This document shows, in pieces, positions 8,931 through 17,058 of a stretch of DNA of 64,000 nucleotides. The notes under the pieces are model-generated. The model made no database searches. It saw nothing but the letters and a program-made list of their open reading frames with translations, and had not been told where the DNA came from. Position 1 is the stretch's first letter. Every line of letters starts with the position of its first letter. The stretch is from Prauserella muralis (GTDB taxonomy: Bacteria; Actinomycetota; Actinomycetes; Mycobacteriales; Pseudonocardiaceae). A program made the position numbers and the translations under genes. The stretch is from contig NZ_MASW01000005.1 of assembly GCF_003202285.1 (NCBI RefSeq), forward strand, positions 124,001 to 188,000, read 5' to 3'.

Positions 8931-9842
8931 TCAGGGAGCGGTCCGCGTTGCCGGGCGCCCGTCCTCGGCGTCCGGCAGCGTGTCGAGCACGTCCGCGGCG
9001 ATCGCGCGGGCCGAGGGTTCCAGCTCGGCGTTGAGCGTGCGGAACACATGCTGGGCGCGTTCGGCGGGCCAGTCGGCGGGTAGGTGCTCGCGGGGCAGGC
9101 GCGGGTCGCCTCGGATGGCCTGCAACCACTCGGTCTGCAGCAGCAGGTGCCGCGCCAGCGGGTCACCGGACTGCGTGGCGCGCTCCGGCGTCTCCCACCG
9201 GGCGAGGAACCGCCGGTAGCGCCCGGCCTGGCTGTCGAGGTCCCACGCGTCGCGCACCAGCTCGGCCACGTCGGTGGGCGGCAGCGCCCTGGCCTGGAAC
9301 ACCTTGATGTGCTCGTCGGCTTCCAGCCCCTCGAGCAGGGGCTCCACGTCGACGGTCGACGGCGCGATCCACAGCCCGCTCTGCAGGCTGCCGAACCCGG
9401 CCCACAGCAGGCGCGAGCGCAGGACATGCCGCTGCCGCTGCCACGACTCGGGCATCGAGAAGCCGAGCAGCGTCCACGTGCCGTCCCCGTGGGCGTTGAC
9501 CGCACCGAGCCGCCAGACGCGGGTCTCGCCGTCCTGCAGGATCGCGGTGGAGCGCTCGGTGAGGCCCACGTAGACGCTGCGGCCCCGGCGCGTGCGGGTC
9601 AGCAGGCCGCGCCGCGCCATCCGGCTCAGCGTCGAGCGGGTCGCGTGCTCGGACACCCCGGCTCTGCTCAGCACGTCGAGCACGCTGGCGGTGGCGACGT
9701 GCACGCCGCGGCCGAGCACGTACGAGCCGAAGAAGGTGAGCAGCAGCGCCTGGGGACGCGGCGCCTCCGGGAGCTCGGAGAACTCCGCGGGCTCCGCGTC
9801 GGCCCCGCCCAGGGGGGCCAGCTCGGCGAGATCATCGGTCAC
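8931..9842 (-). CDS. PaaX-family transcriptional regulator
   Basis: This 303-aa protein has an N-terminal winged helix (ALLLTFFGSYVLGR, VSEHATRSTLSRMARRGLLTRTRRGR) and the PaaX C-terminal domain with WTLLGFSMPESWQRQRHVLRSRLLWAGFGSLQSGLW. PaaX proteins repress aromatic catabolism genes and release DNA on binding an aryl-CoA. The start is GTG 9842 and no ribosome binding site is seen before it, so the transcript may be leaderless or the true start may differ. It is divergent from the MHS transporter at 9950, which it probably controls. Confidence 0.88.
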   Translation of the reverse strand: MTDDLAELAPLGGADAEPAEFSELPEAPRPQALLLTFFGSYVLGRGVHVATASVLDVLSRAGVSEHATRSTLSRMARRGLLTRTRRGRSVYVGLTERSTAILQDGETRVWRLGAVNAHGDGTWTLLGFSMPESWQRQRHVLRSRLLWAGFGSLQSGLWIAPSTVDVEPLLEGLEADEHIKVFQARALPPTDVAELVRDAWDLDSQAGRYRRFLARWETPERATQSGDPLARHLLLQTEWLQAIRGDPRLPREHLPADWPAERAQHVFRTLNAELEPSARAIAADVLDTLPDAEDGRPATRTAP

Positions 9843-9878
9843 GACGCCATCGTAAGCGCTTCGATATTGGGCAAGCCA

Positions 9879-9907
9879 TTGACTGCCGTAGCGATAGTGC
9901 TTAACTT
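9879..9907 (+). promoter_or_regulatory. Promoter of the MHS transporter with overlapping operator-like repeat
   Basis: TTGACT (9879-9884), a 17-bp spacer and TAACTT (9902-9907) make a good sigma-70-type promoter reading toward 9950. A loose inverted repeat joins GTAAGCGCT (from 9852) to AGTGCTTAAC (ending 9905), so its right arm covers the -10 region. This suggests the operator of the divergent PaaX-like regulator. Confidence 0.6.
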
Positions 9908-9949
9908 TCTGACGTCCCCAGCGGCCAGCAACGAGGCAGGGTTCCCGCG

Positions 9950-11284
9950 ATGTCAGACACTTCAGCTCCCCGCCACTCCCGGACGCAGCTCCGGCGTGCG
10001 GTGCTGTCGAGCTACCTCGGCAGCGTCATCGAGTACTACGACTTCCTTCTCTATGCGACCGCGTCGGCGGTCGTGTTCAGCAAGGTGTTCTTCTCCAGCC
10101 TCGACCCGGTGGTCGGCACGGTCGCGAGCCTGGGCACGTTCACCACCGGCTACCTGGCCCGTCCGCTCGGCGGCGTGCTGTTCGGCCACTTCGGCGACGT
10201 GCTCGGCCGCAAGCGGATGCTCGTGATCACGATGACGATGATGGGCATCGCCAGCACACTGATCGGCCTGCTGCCCACCTACGACCAGATCGGCGCCTGG
10301 GCGCCGATCCTGCTCGTGCTGCTGCGCGTGCTGCAGGGTGTGGCGGTCGGCGGCGAGTGGGGCGGTGCCGTGCTGATGTCCGCCGAGCACGCCACCACCC
10401 GGCGCGGGCTGTGGGCCAGCTTCACCAACGCCGGCGCGCCCAGCGGCATGGTGGTCTCCACACTCATGCTCACCCTCGCCGCCGCCGTCACCACCGACGA
10501 GCAGTTCCTCGCCTGGGGCTGGCGGGTGCCGTTCCTGCTCAGCGTCGTGCTGCTCGCCATCGGGCTGTTCGTGCGGCTCAAGGTGGAGGAGACGCCGGTG
10601 TTCGCCGCCGCGCAGGACCGGACCCCGCGTTCCCTGCCGCTCGTGGAGGTGCTGCGCAAGCACCCGAAGAACCTGCTGCTCGCCGTCGGCGTCGGCTTCG
10701 GCGCCTTCGTCGCGCAGGGCACGCTCACCACGTTCCTCATCGCCTACGCCGTGGGTGCCGGCTTCGAGCGGCAGACCGTGCTCAACGCGCTGACACTGTC
10801 GTCGGTGGGCGCCGTGTTCGGCATCGTCGGCTTCTCGGCGCTGTCGGACCGCGTCGGCAGGCGCCCGGTGGTGCTCGGCGGCGCCGTGGCGACCGCCGCG
10901 GTGGCCTTCCTGCTCTTCCCGATGATCGACAGCGGCTCGGCGGTGCTGCTCACCCTGGCCGTCGTGCTCGGCCAGTCGGTGACGCACCCGGCGATGTACG
11001 GGCCGCTCGCGGCGCTGTTCACCGAGATGTTCGGCACCCGCAACCGCTACACCGGCGCGTCGCTGGGCTACCAGATCGCGGGGCTCGGCGCCGGCATCGG
11101 GCCCGTCGTGTTCGCCAGCATGACCGGCGCGGGCACCACGGCGATCTCGGCGGTGATCGCGGGCTGCTGCCTGCTCACCGTGGTGTGCATCCTCATCACG
11201 CGGGAGAGCCACCGCGCCAACCTCACCGACGAGCCGGTGGAGGCCGGGACGGTGGCCGGCCGCAGCGGCGTCACGCCTGGCTGA
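9950..11284 (+). CDS. MFS transporter, metabolite:H+ symporter (MHS) family
   Basis: This 444-aa protein has twelve predicted membrane helices. The opening LGSVIEYYDFLLYATASAVVF and GHFGDVLGRKRMLVIT (the loop 2-3 signature) are typical of MHS symporters such as ShiA, ProP and KgtP. It likely imports an organic acid or betaine-like solute with protons. Divergence from a PaaX-like regulator suggests an aromatic or related acid. Its last 14 bp overlap, tail to tail, with the 3' end of the substrate-binding protein gene on the other strand. Confidence 0.9.
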   Translation: MSDTSAPRHSRTQLRRAVLSSYLGSVIEYYDFLLYATASAVVFSKVFFSSLDPVVGTVASLGTFTTGYLARPLGGVLFGHFGDVLGRKRMLVITMTMMGIASTLIGLLPTYDQIGAWAPILLVLLRVLQGVAVGGEWGGAVLMSAEHATTRRGLWASFTNAGAPSGMVVSTLMLTLAAAVTTDEQFLAWGWRVPFLLSVVLLAIGLFVRLKVEETPVFAAAQDRTPRSLPLVEVLRKHPKNLLLAVGVGFGAFVAQGTLTTFLIAYAVGAGFERQTVLNALTLSSVGAVFGIVGFSALSDRVGRRPVVLGGAVATAAVAFLLFPMIDSGSAVLLTLAVVLGQSVTHPAMYGPLAALFTEMFGTRNRYTGASLGYQIAGLGAGIGPVVFASMTGAGTTAISAVIAGCCLLTVVCILITRESHRANLTDEPVEAGTVAGRSGVTPG

Positions 11285-12287
11285 TCGCGCGGTAGTCCGG
11301 CGCCTTCGAGACCAGCCCGCTCTCCAGGTGGAACCTCCTGGCTGTCTCGAAGGCGCCCCGGCGTACGGCGGGCGTGCGGGGGGCCTCCCGGCGCAGGATC
11401 GGCAGCAGGGCGTCCAGCGCGGCGGGCTTGGACTTGTCCAGGTAGCGCCCCAGCAGGTCCCGTGCCCGGGCCTCGTCACCGTGGATGACGTCCAGCGCGC
11501 GCTGGATCGCCCGCTGGAAGCCGGCCAGCTCCTCGCGTTTGCGATCCAGCAGCCGGGTGGTGCTGAACACGATGCCGTGCAGCGCGCCCCGCAGGCTCGG
11601 CACGTCGCCGCGGGCGGGGGAGAGGTAGATGCGGCCCACCCCGGTCGCCTCGGCCTGCTGCCCGATCGGCTGGAAGAACGCCAGCGCGTCCACCCGCCCG
11701 GACCGCAGGGCACCGATGGCCGCCGTCGCCGAGCTGCCGAGGTTCACGAGCGTGGCGTCGACGGCGGCATCGCGGCCGATGCTGCCGAACAGGTAGTTCA
11801 CGAGCCCTTCGGTGCCGCTGCCGGGGCCCGTGATGCCGATCCGCCTGCCCACCAGCGCCCCGACTCGCTCGCCGGTGCCGGCCTCGTCGCCGGGCCCGTC
11901 GAACGACGACGCGACGATGAGGTCGACGTAGTACTCGGTCACCAGGCTGGACACGATCCGGGTCCCGTCGTCGATGCGGGCGAGGTTGAACGCGTCGGTG
12001 GTCACCCCGGCGCCGAGGTCGATGCTGCCGGACTTCAGCGCCGCGGCGACCTTGGCGCCCGTGCCGAGCCGGGGCCGTTCGCCCAGGGTGAGACCCGCGT
12101 CGGTGAAGAAGCCCTCGTGCTCGGCGATGAACAGCGGCAGGAAGGCCACGGAGTTGCTGATCTGGCCGATGTTGAGCACACCGGGCGGGGTCGTGGAGTG
12201 CCGCGTGGCGCAGCCCGCGGCCAGCAGCGGGCCGGCCGCGAGTCCTTTGAGTACACTGCGGCGGCTGGGGAACCGGCGCTCACTCAT
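11271..12287 (-). CDS. ABC transporter substrate-binding lipoprotein (NitT/TauT/SsuA type)
   Basis: This 338-aa periplasmic-type binding protein starts at ATG 12287, inside the end of the permease gene. The N-terminus SRRSVLKGLAAGPLLAAGC combines a twin-arginine-like start with a lipobox (AAGC), so it is an exported lipoprotein. The body starts with NIGQISNSVAFLPLFIAEHEGFF, the NMT1/THI5/SsuA fold. Ligands of this family include taurine, sulfonates, nitrate, pyrimidines and aromatic acids. The operon suggests an organic acid linked to the aldolase pathway. It is the last gene of the six-gene operon. Confidence 0.88.
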   Translation of the reverse strand: MSERRFPSRRSVLKGLAAGPLLAAGCATRHSTTPPGVLNIGQISNSVAFLPLFIAEHEGFFTDAGLTLGERPRLGTGAKVAAALKSGSIDLGAGVTTDAFNLARIDDGTRIVSSLVTEYYVDLIVASSFDGPGDEAGTGERVGALVGRRIGITGPGSGTEGLVNYLFGSIGRDAAVDATLVNLGSSATAAIGALRSGRVDALAFFQPIGQQAEATGVGRIYLSPARGDVPSLRGALHGIVFSTTRLLDRKREELAGFQRAIQRALDVIHGDEARARDLLGRYLDKSKPAALDALLPILRREAPRTPAVRRGAFETARRFHLESGLVSKAPDYRAISQA

Positions 12288-13128
12288 CGATCGGCTTCCA
12301 GCGGTTGACACGCTTGCCGAGCAGGCCCACCACGACGTTGAGCACGGCCGCGATGACGCTGAGCACGACGAGCGTGGCGAACACGCCCGCGGTGTCGAAC
12401 TGGGCGGCGGCGTCGTTGATGAGGTAACCGAGGCCGCGGTTGGAAGCCACCAGCTCGCCGATCACCGCGCCGATCAACGCGTACGGGATGGCCACCTTCA
12501 GCCCGGTGAGCACGCCGGTCATCGACGCGGGCAGCACCACCTTGCGGGCGATGTGCCAGCGGTTGCCGCCCATCAGCCGCACCGCGTCGACGAGCCCGCG
12601 GTCGACGTCGCGCACCCCGGCCGCGGTGTTGAGGAACACCAGGAAGAACACCGTCGCCGCGGCCAGCAGCACCTTCATGTGCATCTCGATGCCGAACCAG
12701 ACGATGAACAGCGGCGCCAGCGCCACCTTCGGGATGGAGTACAGCGCCATCACGAACGGGTCGAGCACCCGGTACACCAGCGACAGCGAGGCCAGCACGA
12801 ACCCGGCCAGCGCGCCGGTGACCGCGCCGAGCGCGAAGCCGTAGACGATCTCCTGCACGGTGATCCAGGTGTGCAGCCACAGCGTGCCGTCGGCCGCCCA
12901 CTCGCCGAGCCGTTCGGCGATGTCGCTGGGCTTGCTGATGAACGTGATGTCGATCCAGCGGTCGGCCGCCAGCTGCCAGAATCCCAGCAGCAGCACGAGC
13001 AGCGCCAGCCGCAGCGACCACACCGTGGTGGTGCTGCCGTGGCGCTGCCACCAGGTGCGCGGCAGCGCGACCCGCACGGGCCCCTCTTGCCTGCCCGCCG
13101 GGGTCAGCAGGTCGTCGGTGGTGCTCAT
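12280..13128 (-). CDS. ABC transporter permease (NitT/TauT type)
   Basis: This 282-aa permease has six hydrophobic segments and a BPD_transp_1 domain with the EAA-like loop around RLMGGNRWHIARKVVLPASM. Its ATG 13128 overlaps the TGA of the ATPase gene (ATGA), and its end overlaps the start of the binding-protein gene. With those two it forms an importer. The first 30 residues are cytoplasmic and variable. Confidence 0.93.
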   Translation of the reverse strand: MSTTDDLLTPAGRQEGPVRVALPRTWWQRHGSTTTVWSLRLALLVLLLGFWQLAADRWIDITFISKPSDIAERLGEWAADGTLWLHTWITVQEIVYGFALGAVTGALAGFVLASLSLVYRVLDPFVMALYSIPKVALAPLFIVWFGIEMHMKVLLAAATVFFLVFLNTAAGVRDVDRGLVDAVRLMGGNRWHIARKVVLPASMTGVLTGLKVAIPYALIGAVIGELVASNRGLGYLINDAAAQFDTAGVFATLVVLSVIAAVLNVVVGLLGKRVNRWKPIDE

Positions 13129-13889
13129 CGGGCTCCCTCCCGCAGCGCGGCGGCCAGTTCGGTGTGCAGGGCGACGAACGCGGGGTCGACGCGCAGCGCG
13201 TCCGCGGAGCGTGGCCGGGGCAGCTCGACGGCGCGGTCCAGCAGGATGGTGCCGATCGGGCCGAGCACCACCACGCGGTCGCCGAGCAGGAGCGCCTCCT
13301 CGATGTCGTGGGTGACGAACACGACCGTCTGGCCGCCCTCGGCCCACAGCCGCAGCAGCTCCTCCTGCAGCTCGCGGCGCAGCTGCGCGTCGAGCGCGCC
13401 GAACGGCTCGTCCATGAGCAGGGTGGCCGGGTCTGCCGCGAGCATCCTGGCCAGGCTCGCCCTGCGCCGCATGCCGCCGGAGAGCTCGCGAGGGTAGTGG
13501 TGCTCGAAGCCGGCGAGCCCGACCCGCTCGATCAGGCCGGCCGCCACGCGCCTGCGCTCGGCCGAGGGCACGCCGCGGATCTCCAGCGGCATCTCGACGT
13601 TGCGCTGCACGCCCCGCCACGGCATGAGCGTGTCGGACTGGGTGAGGTAGCCGATCTCGGTGTCCGGCCCGGACAGCGGCCGGTCCTTGTAGCGCACCTC
13701 GCCCTCGCTGGGCTCGGTGAGCCCGGCCAGCAGGTTCAGCAGCGTCGACTTGCCACAGCCGCTGCGCCCGAGCACGGCGACGAAGCTGCCCTCCTCGATG
13801 CTCAGGGTGAAGTCGCGCAGCGCGACGGTGGCCACGTCGTCCTTGGCGAAGCGTTTCGTCAGCCCGCTGGTGTGCAGGAGTGCGGTCAT
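13125..13889 (-). CDS. ABC transporter ATP-binding protein (NitT/TauT type)
   Basis: This 254-aa ATPase shows Walker A (GRSGCGKST), ABC signature (LSGGMRRRASLARML), Walker B with DEPF (LLMDEPFGALD) and the switch His (VTHDIEEALLLGDR). It matches SsuB/TauB-type ATPases in length. The start ATG 13889 overlaps the RraA-like gene stop (ATGA), so the importer is translated together with the catabolic enzymes. Confidence 0.95.
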   Translation of the reverse strand: MTALLHTSGLTKRFAKDDVATVALRDFTLSIEEGSFVAVLGRSGCGKSTLLNLLAGLTEPSEGEVRYKDRPLSGPDTEIGYLTQSDTLMPWRGVQRNVEMPLEIRGVPSAERRRVAAGLIERVGLAGFEHHYPRELSGGMRRRASLARMLAADPATLLMDEPFGALDAQLRRELQEELLRLWAEGGQTVVFVTHDIEEALLLGDRVVVLGPIGTILLDRAVELPRPRSADALRVDPAFVALHTELAAALREGAR

Positions 13890-14524
13890 CGTTGACCCCG
13901 TTCGTCGGTCTCGTCCTCGGCCCGCAGGCCGTAGGCGTCGTAGCTGAGCTCACCGGCCTGCCAGCGTGCGCGCAGGCCTTCCTCCGTGGACAGCCGCTGT
14001 CGCACGGACTCCAGTGCGGAGTCCACATCGGAGCGCGCCACCGCGGTGACGCCGTCGTCGTCGAGCACGAGCACGTCACCGGGCTCGATCGTGGTGCCGC
14101 CGATCTCCACCGGCACGTCGATGCTGCCGCGCTCGGTCTTGGTGGCGCCGCGTATCCGCCGCCAGCGGGTCCACACGGCGGGTCCACTGCGGACCAGGTC
14201 GGCGCTGTCGCGCACGGACGCGTTGACCAGCACTCCCGCGACGCCCCGCACGCGGGCCTGGGTGGCGAGCAGGTCGCCGAGCAGCGCGACCGGCCGCGGC
14301 TGCGGCATCGTCAGCACGAGAACCTCACCCGGCCGGGCGTGAGCCATCACCTCGTGCACGGTGCGGTTGTCGTCCTGCCCGCACAGCGCGATCCGCGCGG
14401 GACCGGCCACGGCGCGCCCGCCGGGCAGCGGTAGCCACTCGACGTCGAGCAGCCCGCGCCTGCCGTAGGCCTCGTACACGGTGGCGGTCCCGGCGGCGGC
14501 CAGTTCGTCCCATGCCGCGCTCAC
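13886..14524 (-). CDS. RraA-family aldolase (4-hydroxy-4-methyl-2-oxoglutarate / CHA aldolase type)
   Basis: This 212-aa protein has the RraA fold: VYEAYGRRGLL near the start, LGDLLATQARVRGVAGVLVNASVRD with the Arg-Asp pair of the metal site, and GDVLVLDDDGVTAV. Catalytic members (HMG/CHA aldolase, GalC/LigK/ProA) split 4-carboxy-4-hydroxy-2-oxoadipate or 4-hydroxy-4-methyl-2-oxoglutarate to pyruvate plus oxaloacetate or pyruvate. Others inhibit RNase E. The neighbouring PIG-L protein makes the aldolase role more likely. GTG 14524 overlaps the upstream stop by 4 nt. Confidence 0.85.
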   Translation of the reverse strand: MSAAWDELAAAGTATVYEAYGRRGLLDVEWLPLPGGRAVAGPARIALCGQDDNRTVHEVMAHARPGEVLVLTMPQPRPVALLGDLLATQARVRGVAGVLVNASVRDSADLVRSGPAVWTRWRRIRGATKTERGSIDVPVEIGGTTIEPGDVLVLDDDGVTAVARSDVDSALESVRQRLSTEEGLRARWQAGELSYDAYGLRAEDETDERGQR

Positions 14525-15237
14525 AGTGCGCCCACCACGTTCGGCAGCAGCCGCTGGAACGCCTCGGCCTGCCGGATCGCCGGGTCGCCGGTGACCTTGC
14601 GGGCGTGGTTGCCGCGCTGGTCGGCCCGCTGCGTGTAGTACTCCCGCAGGTACTGCTGCGCGGCCATGCATCGCATCGCGTCGGCCTTGCGGTCGAACAC
14701 CGGGGTGATGTCGACGTAGACGCTCGGCGTGAACCCGCACAGCTCCGGCTGGTGTGGCTCGAACACGAGGAACTCCGACGGGGGTGCGGTGCGGAACCCG
14801 CTGGCCACTCCGGCTCCGGAGCTGAGCAGCCGCGCCCGCGCGACCATCGCGTGCGCCACGGGGTGGTCGGGGTTGAACGGGTCCCGCTCCGGGTGGGTGA
14901 GCACCACGTGCGGCGCGACGTCGCGCATCAGCTCGGCGAGCCGGTCGACGGATTCCTGCGTCGCGTGCAGGGGATAGTCGCCGAGGTCGAAGGCCTGGAA
15001 CTCGGCGCCCACGGCGGCGGCGGCCTTGGTGGCCTCCTCGTGCCGGATGCGCTTGACGTTCTCCTCGGTCTGGCCTTCCTGCTTCCACAGCTCGCCGGAC
15101 TCGCCGCGCTCGCCGTAGGACAGGGCCACGACGAGCGCCCTTCCGCCCGCCGCGGTGTGCGCGGCCACCGTTCCCGCGGCGCGCCACACGAAGTCGGCGC
15201 TGTGCGCGCCGACCACCAGCAGCCGTCGCTCGCTCAT
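14521..15237 (-). CDS. PIG-L/LmbE-family protein, possible 4-oxalomesaconate hydratase (GalB-like)
   Basis: This 238-aa protein has a PIG-L fold: VVGAHSADFVWRAAG replaces the usual AHPDDE box of deacetylases, followed by ALSYGERGES, DLGDYPL and VVLTHPERDPFNPDHPVAHAM. The altered first motif and the GERGES segment resemble, from memory, the zinc hydratase GalB, which hydrates 4-oxalomesaconate in gallate and protocatechuate 4,5-cleavage. Location directly before an RraA-type aldolase supports this, since GalB and GalC act consecutively. A sugar deacetylase remains possible. ATG 15237 overlaps the upstream stop (ATGA). Confidence 0.75.
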   Translation of the reverse strand: MSERRLLVVGAHSADFVWRAAGTVAAHTAAGGRALVVALSYGERGESGELWKQEGQTEENVKRIRHEEATKAAAAVGAEFQAFDLGDYPLHATQESVDRLAELMRDVAPHVVLTHPERDPFNPDHPVAHAMVARARLLSSGAGVASGFRTAPPSEFLVFEPHQPELCGFTPSVYVDITPVFDRKADAMRCMAAQQYLREYYTQRADQRGNHARKVTGDPAIRQAEAFQRLLPNVVGAL

Positions 15238-16187
15238 GCCTGGCTCCTCGCCGGTGCGTCGGCCAGCGGTGCGGCGCCGACGAGCCACCTGCTGTTGTGC
15301 ACGGTCATCGTGCGGACCTCGGTGTCGGTGAACCCGGCCTCGAGCAGGCGGTCGGCCGCGATCGCGAGCCCGTCCTCCACCGGTGGGTTGAACGGCTGGC
15401 CGAGATCGCTGGAGACCACCGAGTGCTCGGGCCCGGCGTCGCGGATGTTGCCCAGCCACACGTCCCAGCCGACCTTGCCGGTGTAGGGCGTGGTGAGGCA
15501 GCGCTCCAGCAGGGCGCCCTTCGCGGCGAGGGCGCGCTGCCGTTCGATGCCGACGCGCTGGGAGGTGAACTCGGGGTGGGTCACCACCACGCGCCGCACG
15601 CCCTCCTCGGCGGCGGCGTCGATCACCCGGGCGATCTCGTCGGAGTGCAGGTGCCCGGTGGCCAGCACCATGTCGTGCTTGGCGATCAGCCGCAGGATCT
15701 GCCGGGTCGGCTCGTGGACCTCGCCGTCGGCGCCGAGCACGTCGACCGGGTCGGCGGCCATCCCGGCGTCACGCAGTTCCTCCTGGATCCTCGCCCACAT
15801 CGGGGGAGTGGCGCCCTCCGGCTCGGCGGCCTGGCACTGCCGCTGGTTGGCACTGTCCACAGTGGGCATCCAGACGACCTTGGCGCCGCTGCGGCCCGCG
15901 ATCTCGACGGCGATGGGGTTCAGCCCGCCGACGGAGGCGTTGAGGGTGACCGCGCCGAGCACGTCGGTGCCCGGCCGTGCGCGCCGGACCACCTCGGCGC
16001 GTTCGGCGGTGGGGACGTAGTGGGACTTCAGGACGAAGCCCGCCATGCCGACGGCGGCGAACCGCTCGGCGAGGGTGACGTCGTCGACGCGGCGCCGCAT
16101 CACGTCGGGCGCGATGTGGACGTGCACGTCGTAGGCGCCCCGGACCAGGTCACGCGCGTGCGCGGACGGCTGGGGATGCTCGGTCAT
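15234..16187 (-). CDS. DUF6282 amidohydrolase-like metal hydrolase
   Basis: This 317-aa protein begins its domain with YDVHVHIAPD, the HxH metal site on strand 1 of a metal-dependent TIM barrel. LATGHLHSDE, VVVTHPEF and VVSSDLGQPFNPP supply later His and Asp ligands. DUF6282 members have no proven activity that I know of. In this operon it could open a lactone (an analogue of the 2-pyrone-4,6-dicarboxylate lactonase LigI), which is inference from context only. ATG 16187 has AAAGGAG upstream, and it is the first gene of the operon behind a GntR-type palindrome. Confidence 0.8.
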   Translation of the reverse strand: MTEHPQPSAHARDLVRGAYDVHVHIAPDVMRRRVDDVTLAERFAAVGMAGFVLKSHYVPTAERAEVVRRARPGTDVLGAVTLNASVGGLNPIAVEIAGRSGAKVVWMPTVDSANQRQCQAAEPEGATPPMWARIQEELRDAGMAADPVDVLGADGEVHEPTRQILRLIAKHDMVLATGHLHSDEIARVIDAAAEEGVRRVVVTHPEFTSQRVGIERQRALAAKGALLERCLTTPYTGKVGWDVWLGNIRDAGPEHSVVSSDLGQPFNPPVEDGLAIAADRLLEAGFTDTEVRTMTVHNSRWLVGAAPLADAPARSQA

Positions 16188-16217
16188 GTCGCTCCTTTGC
16201 GGCCATTATCGACGCCG

Positions 16218-16233
16218 AGATTGTTAACAATCT
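16218..16233. promoter_or_regulatory. GntR-type operator upstream of the DUF6282 operon
   Basis: AGATTGTTAACAATCT is a perfect 16-bp palindrome, AT-rich in a very GC-rich setting. It sits 31 bp upstream of the first codon of the operon (16187). FadR-subfamily GntR regulators commonly bind such TTGT-N-ACAA palindromes. The GntR gene lies immediately upstream. Confidence 0.7.
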
Positions 16234-16296
16234 TGGCGCAGACGTCAACCCATCCGACGCCGGCCGCGAGCGGAGGCCGCCGCGGCTGGGGTTTCG

Positions 16297-16977
16297 TTAC
16301 GGGAGGTGCCGCACGCCGCCCTCGGCGTTGTCGACCTCGCGCAACGCGGCGATGACGCTGCGCAGGTGGGCACGCGCGGCCTGTTCGGCGGCCTCGGCGT
16401 CGTGGGCGCAGATCGCCTCGATGATGGCCAGGTGCTCGGGCAGCGACACGGCAGGCCTGCCCGGGTGCATGGCGAGCTTGAACTGGTGGCGCACGCTCTG
16501 CGCGCGCAGCCGCTCCAGCACGCGCGAGGCCGTCTCCTGGCCGCTGATCTCCCGGATCCGGCGGTGCAGGGTCTGGTTGAGCCGGGAGTAGCCGAGCACG
16601 TCGCCGCTGGACACCGCCGCGCGCATGTGCGTGCCGATGGCCGTGAGCTCCCCGATCTCCGTCGCCGTCACCCGTTCGGCCGCCTTGGCCGCGCAGAGGC
16701 CCTCCAGCATCATGCGCACCTCGCTGATCTCGACGGCCTCGGCCAGCGACACGGCACGGACCCGGGCGCCGCGGTTCTGCACCCGCTCGACCAGGCCCTC
16801 GTTGGTCAGTTCGAGCAGCGCCGAGCGCACGGCCGCCCTGCTCGCGGCGAAGCGCGCGGACAGGTCCGCCTCCACGAGCCGCTGGTTGGGCACGAACTCA
16901 CCGCGCACGATCGCGTCCCGGATCGCGTCCACCACCGGCTTGCCCTGCACGGGCCGCGCCGTCTCGCCCTCGGTCAC
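16297..16977 (-). CDS. GntR-family regulator (FadR subfamily)
   Basis: This encodes about 226 aa if GTG 16977 is used, which has GGGAG 6 nt upstream; a TTG at 17016 would add 13 residues without a ribosome binding site. The winged helix covers about residues 15-70 (AIRDAIVRGEFVPNQRLVEADLSARFAASRAAVRSAL). The all-helical FCD effector domain follows (EVRMMLEGLCAAKAAERV, LNQTLHRRIREISG, HLAIIEAICAHDAEAAEQAARAHL) with metal or acid-binding His residues. It is probably the local repressor of the catabolic operon and of the divergent dehydrogenase. Confidence 0.9.
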   Translation of the reverse strand: MTEGETARPVQGKPVVDAIRDAIVRGEFVPNQRLVEADLSARFAASRAAVRSALLELTNEGLVERVQNRGARVRAVSLAEAVEISEVRMMLEGLCAAKAAERVTATEIGELTAIGTHMRAAVSSGDVLGYSRLNQTLHRRIREISGQETASRVLERLRAQSVRHQFKLAMHPGRPAVSLPEHLAIIEAICAHDAEAAEQAARAHLRSVIAALREVDNAEGGVRHLP

Positions 16978-17005
16978 CCTCGTCTCCCGGATCGCAGGTT
17001 GAACT

Positions 17006-17017
17006 ATTGTCGCCAAT
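17006..17017. promoter_or_regulatory. Second GntR-type half-symmetric operator
   Basis: ATTGTCGCCAAT keeps the ATTG-N4-CAAT arms of the perfect operator core ATTGTTAACAAT at 16220-16231. It lies in the 81-bp gap between the GntR gene and the divergent dehydrogenase, overlapping a weak TTGAAC-17-TTAGCT promoter for the latter. Confidence 0.55.
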
Positions 17018-17058
17018 TTTGTTAGCTAGTGTATCGGTGCGAACGAGAGGAGCCGGAA

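Noticed and set aside
14521-15237. Assignment of the PIG-L protein as the mycothiol deacetylase MshB or Mca
   Set aside because: The AHPDDE metal box is altered to AHSADF, and the operon context is catabolic.
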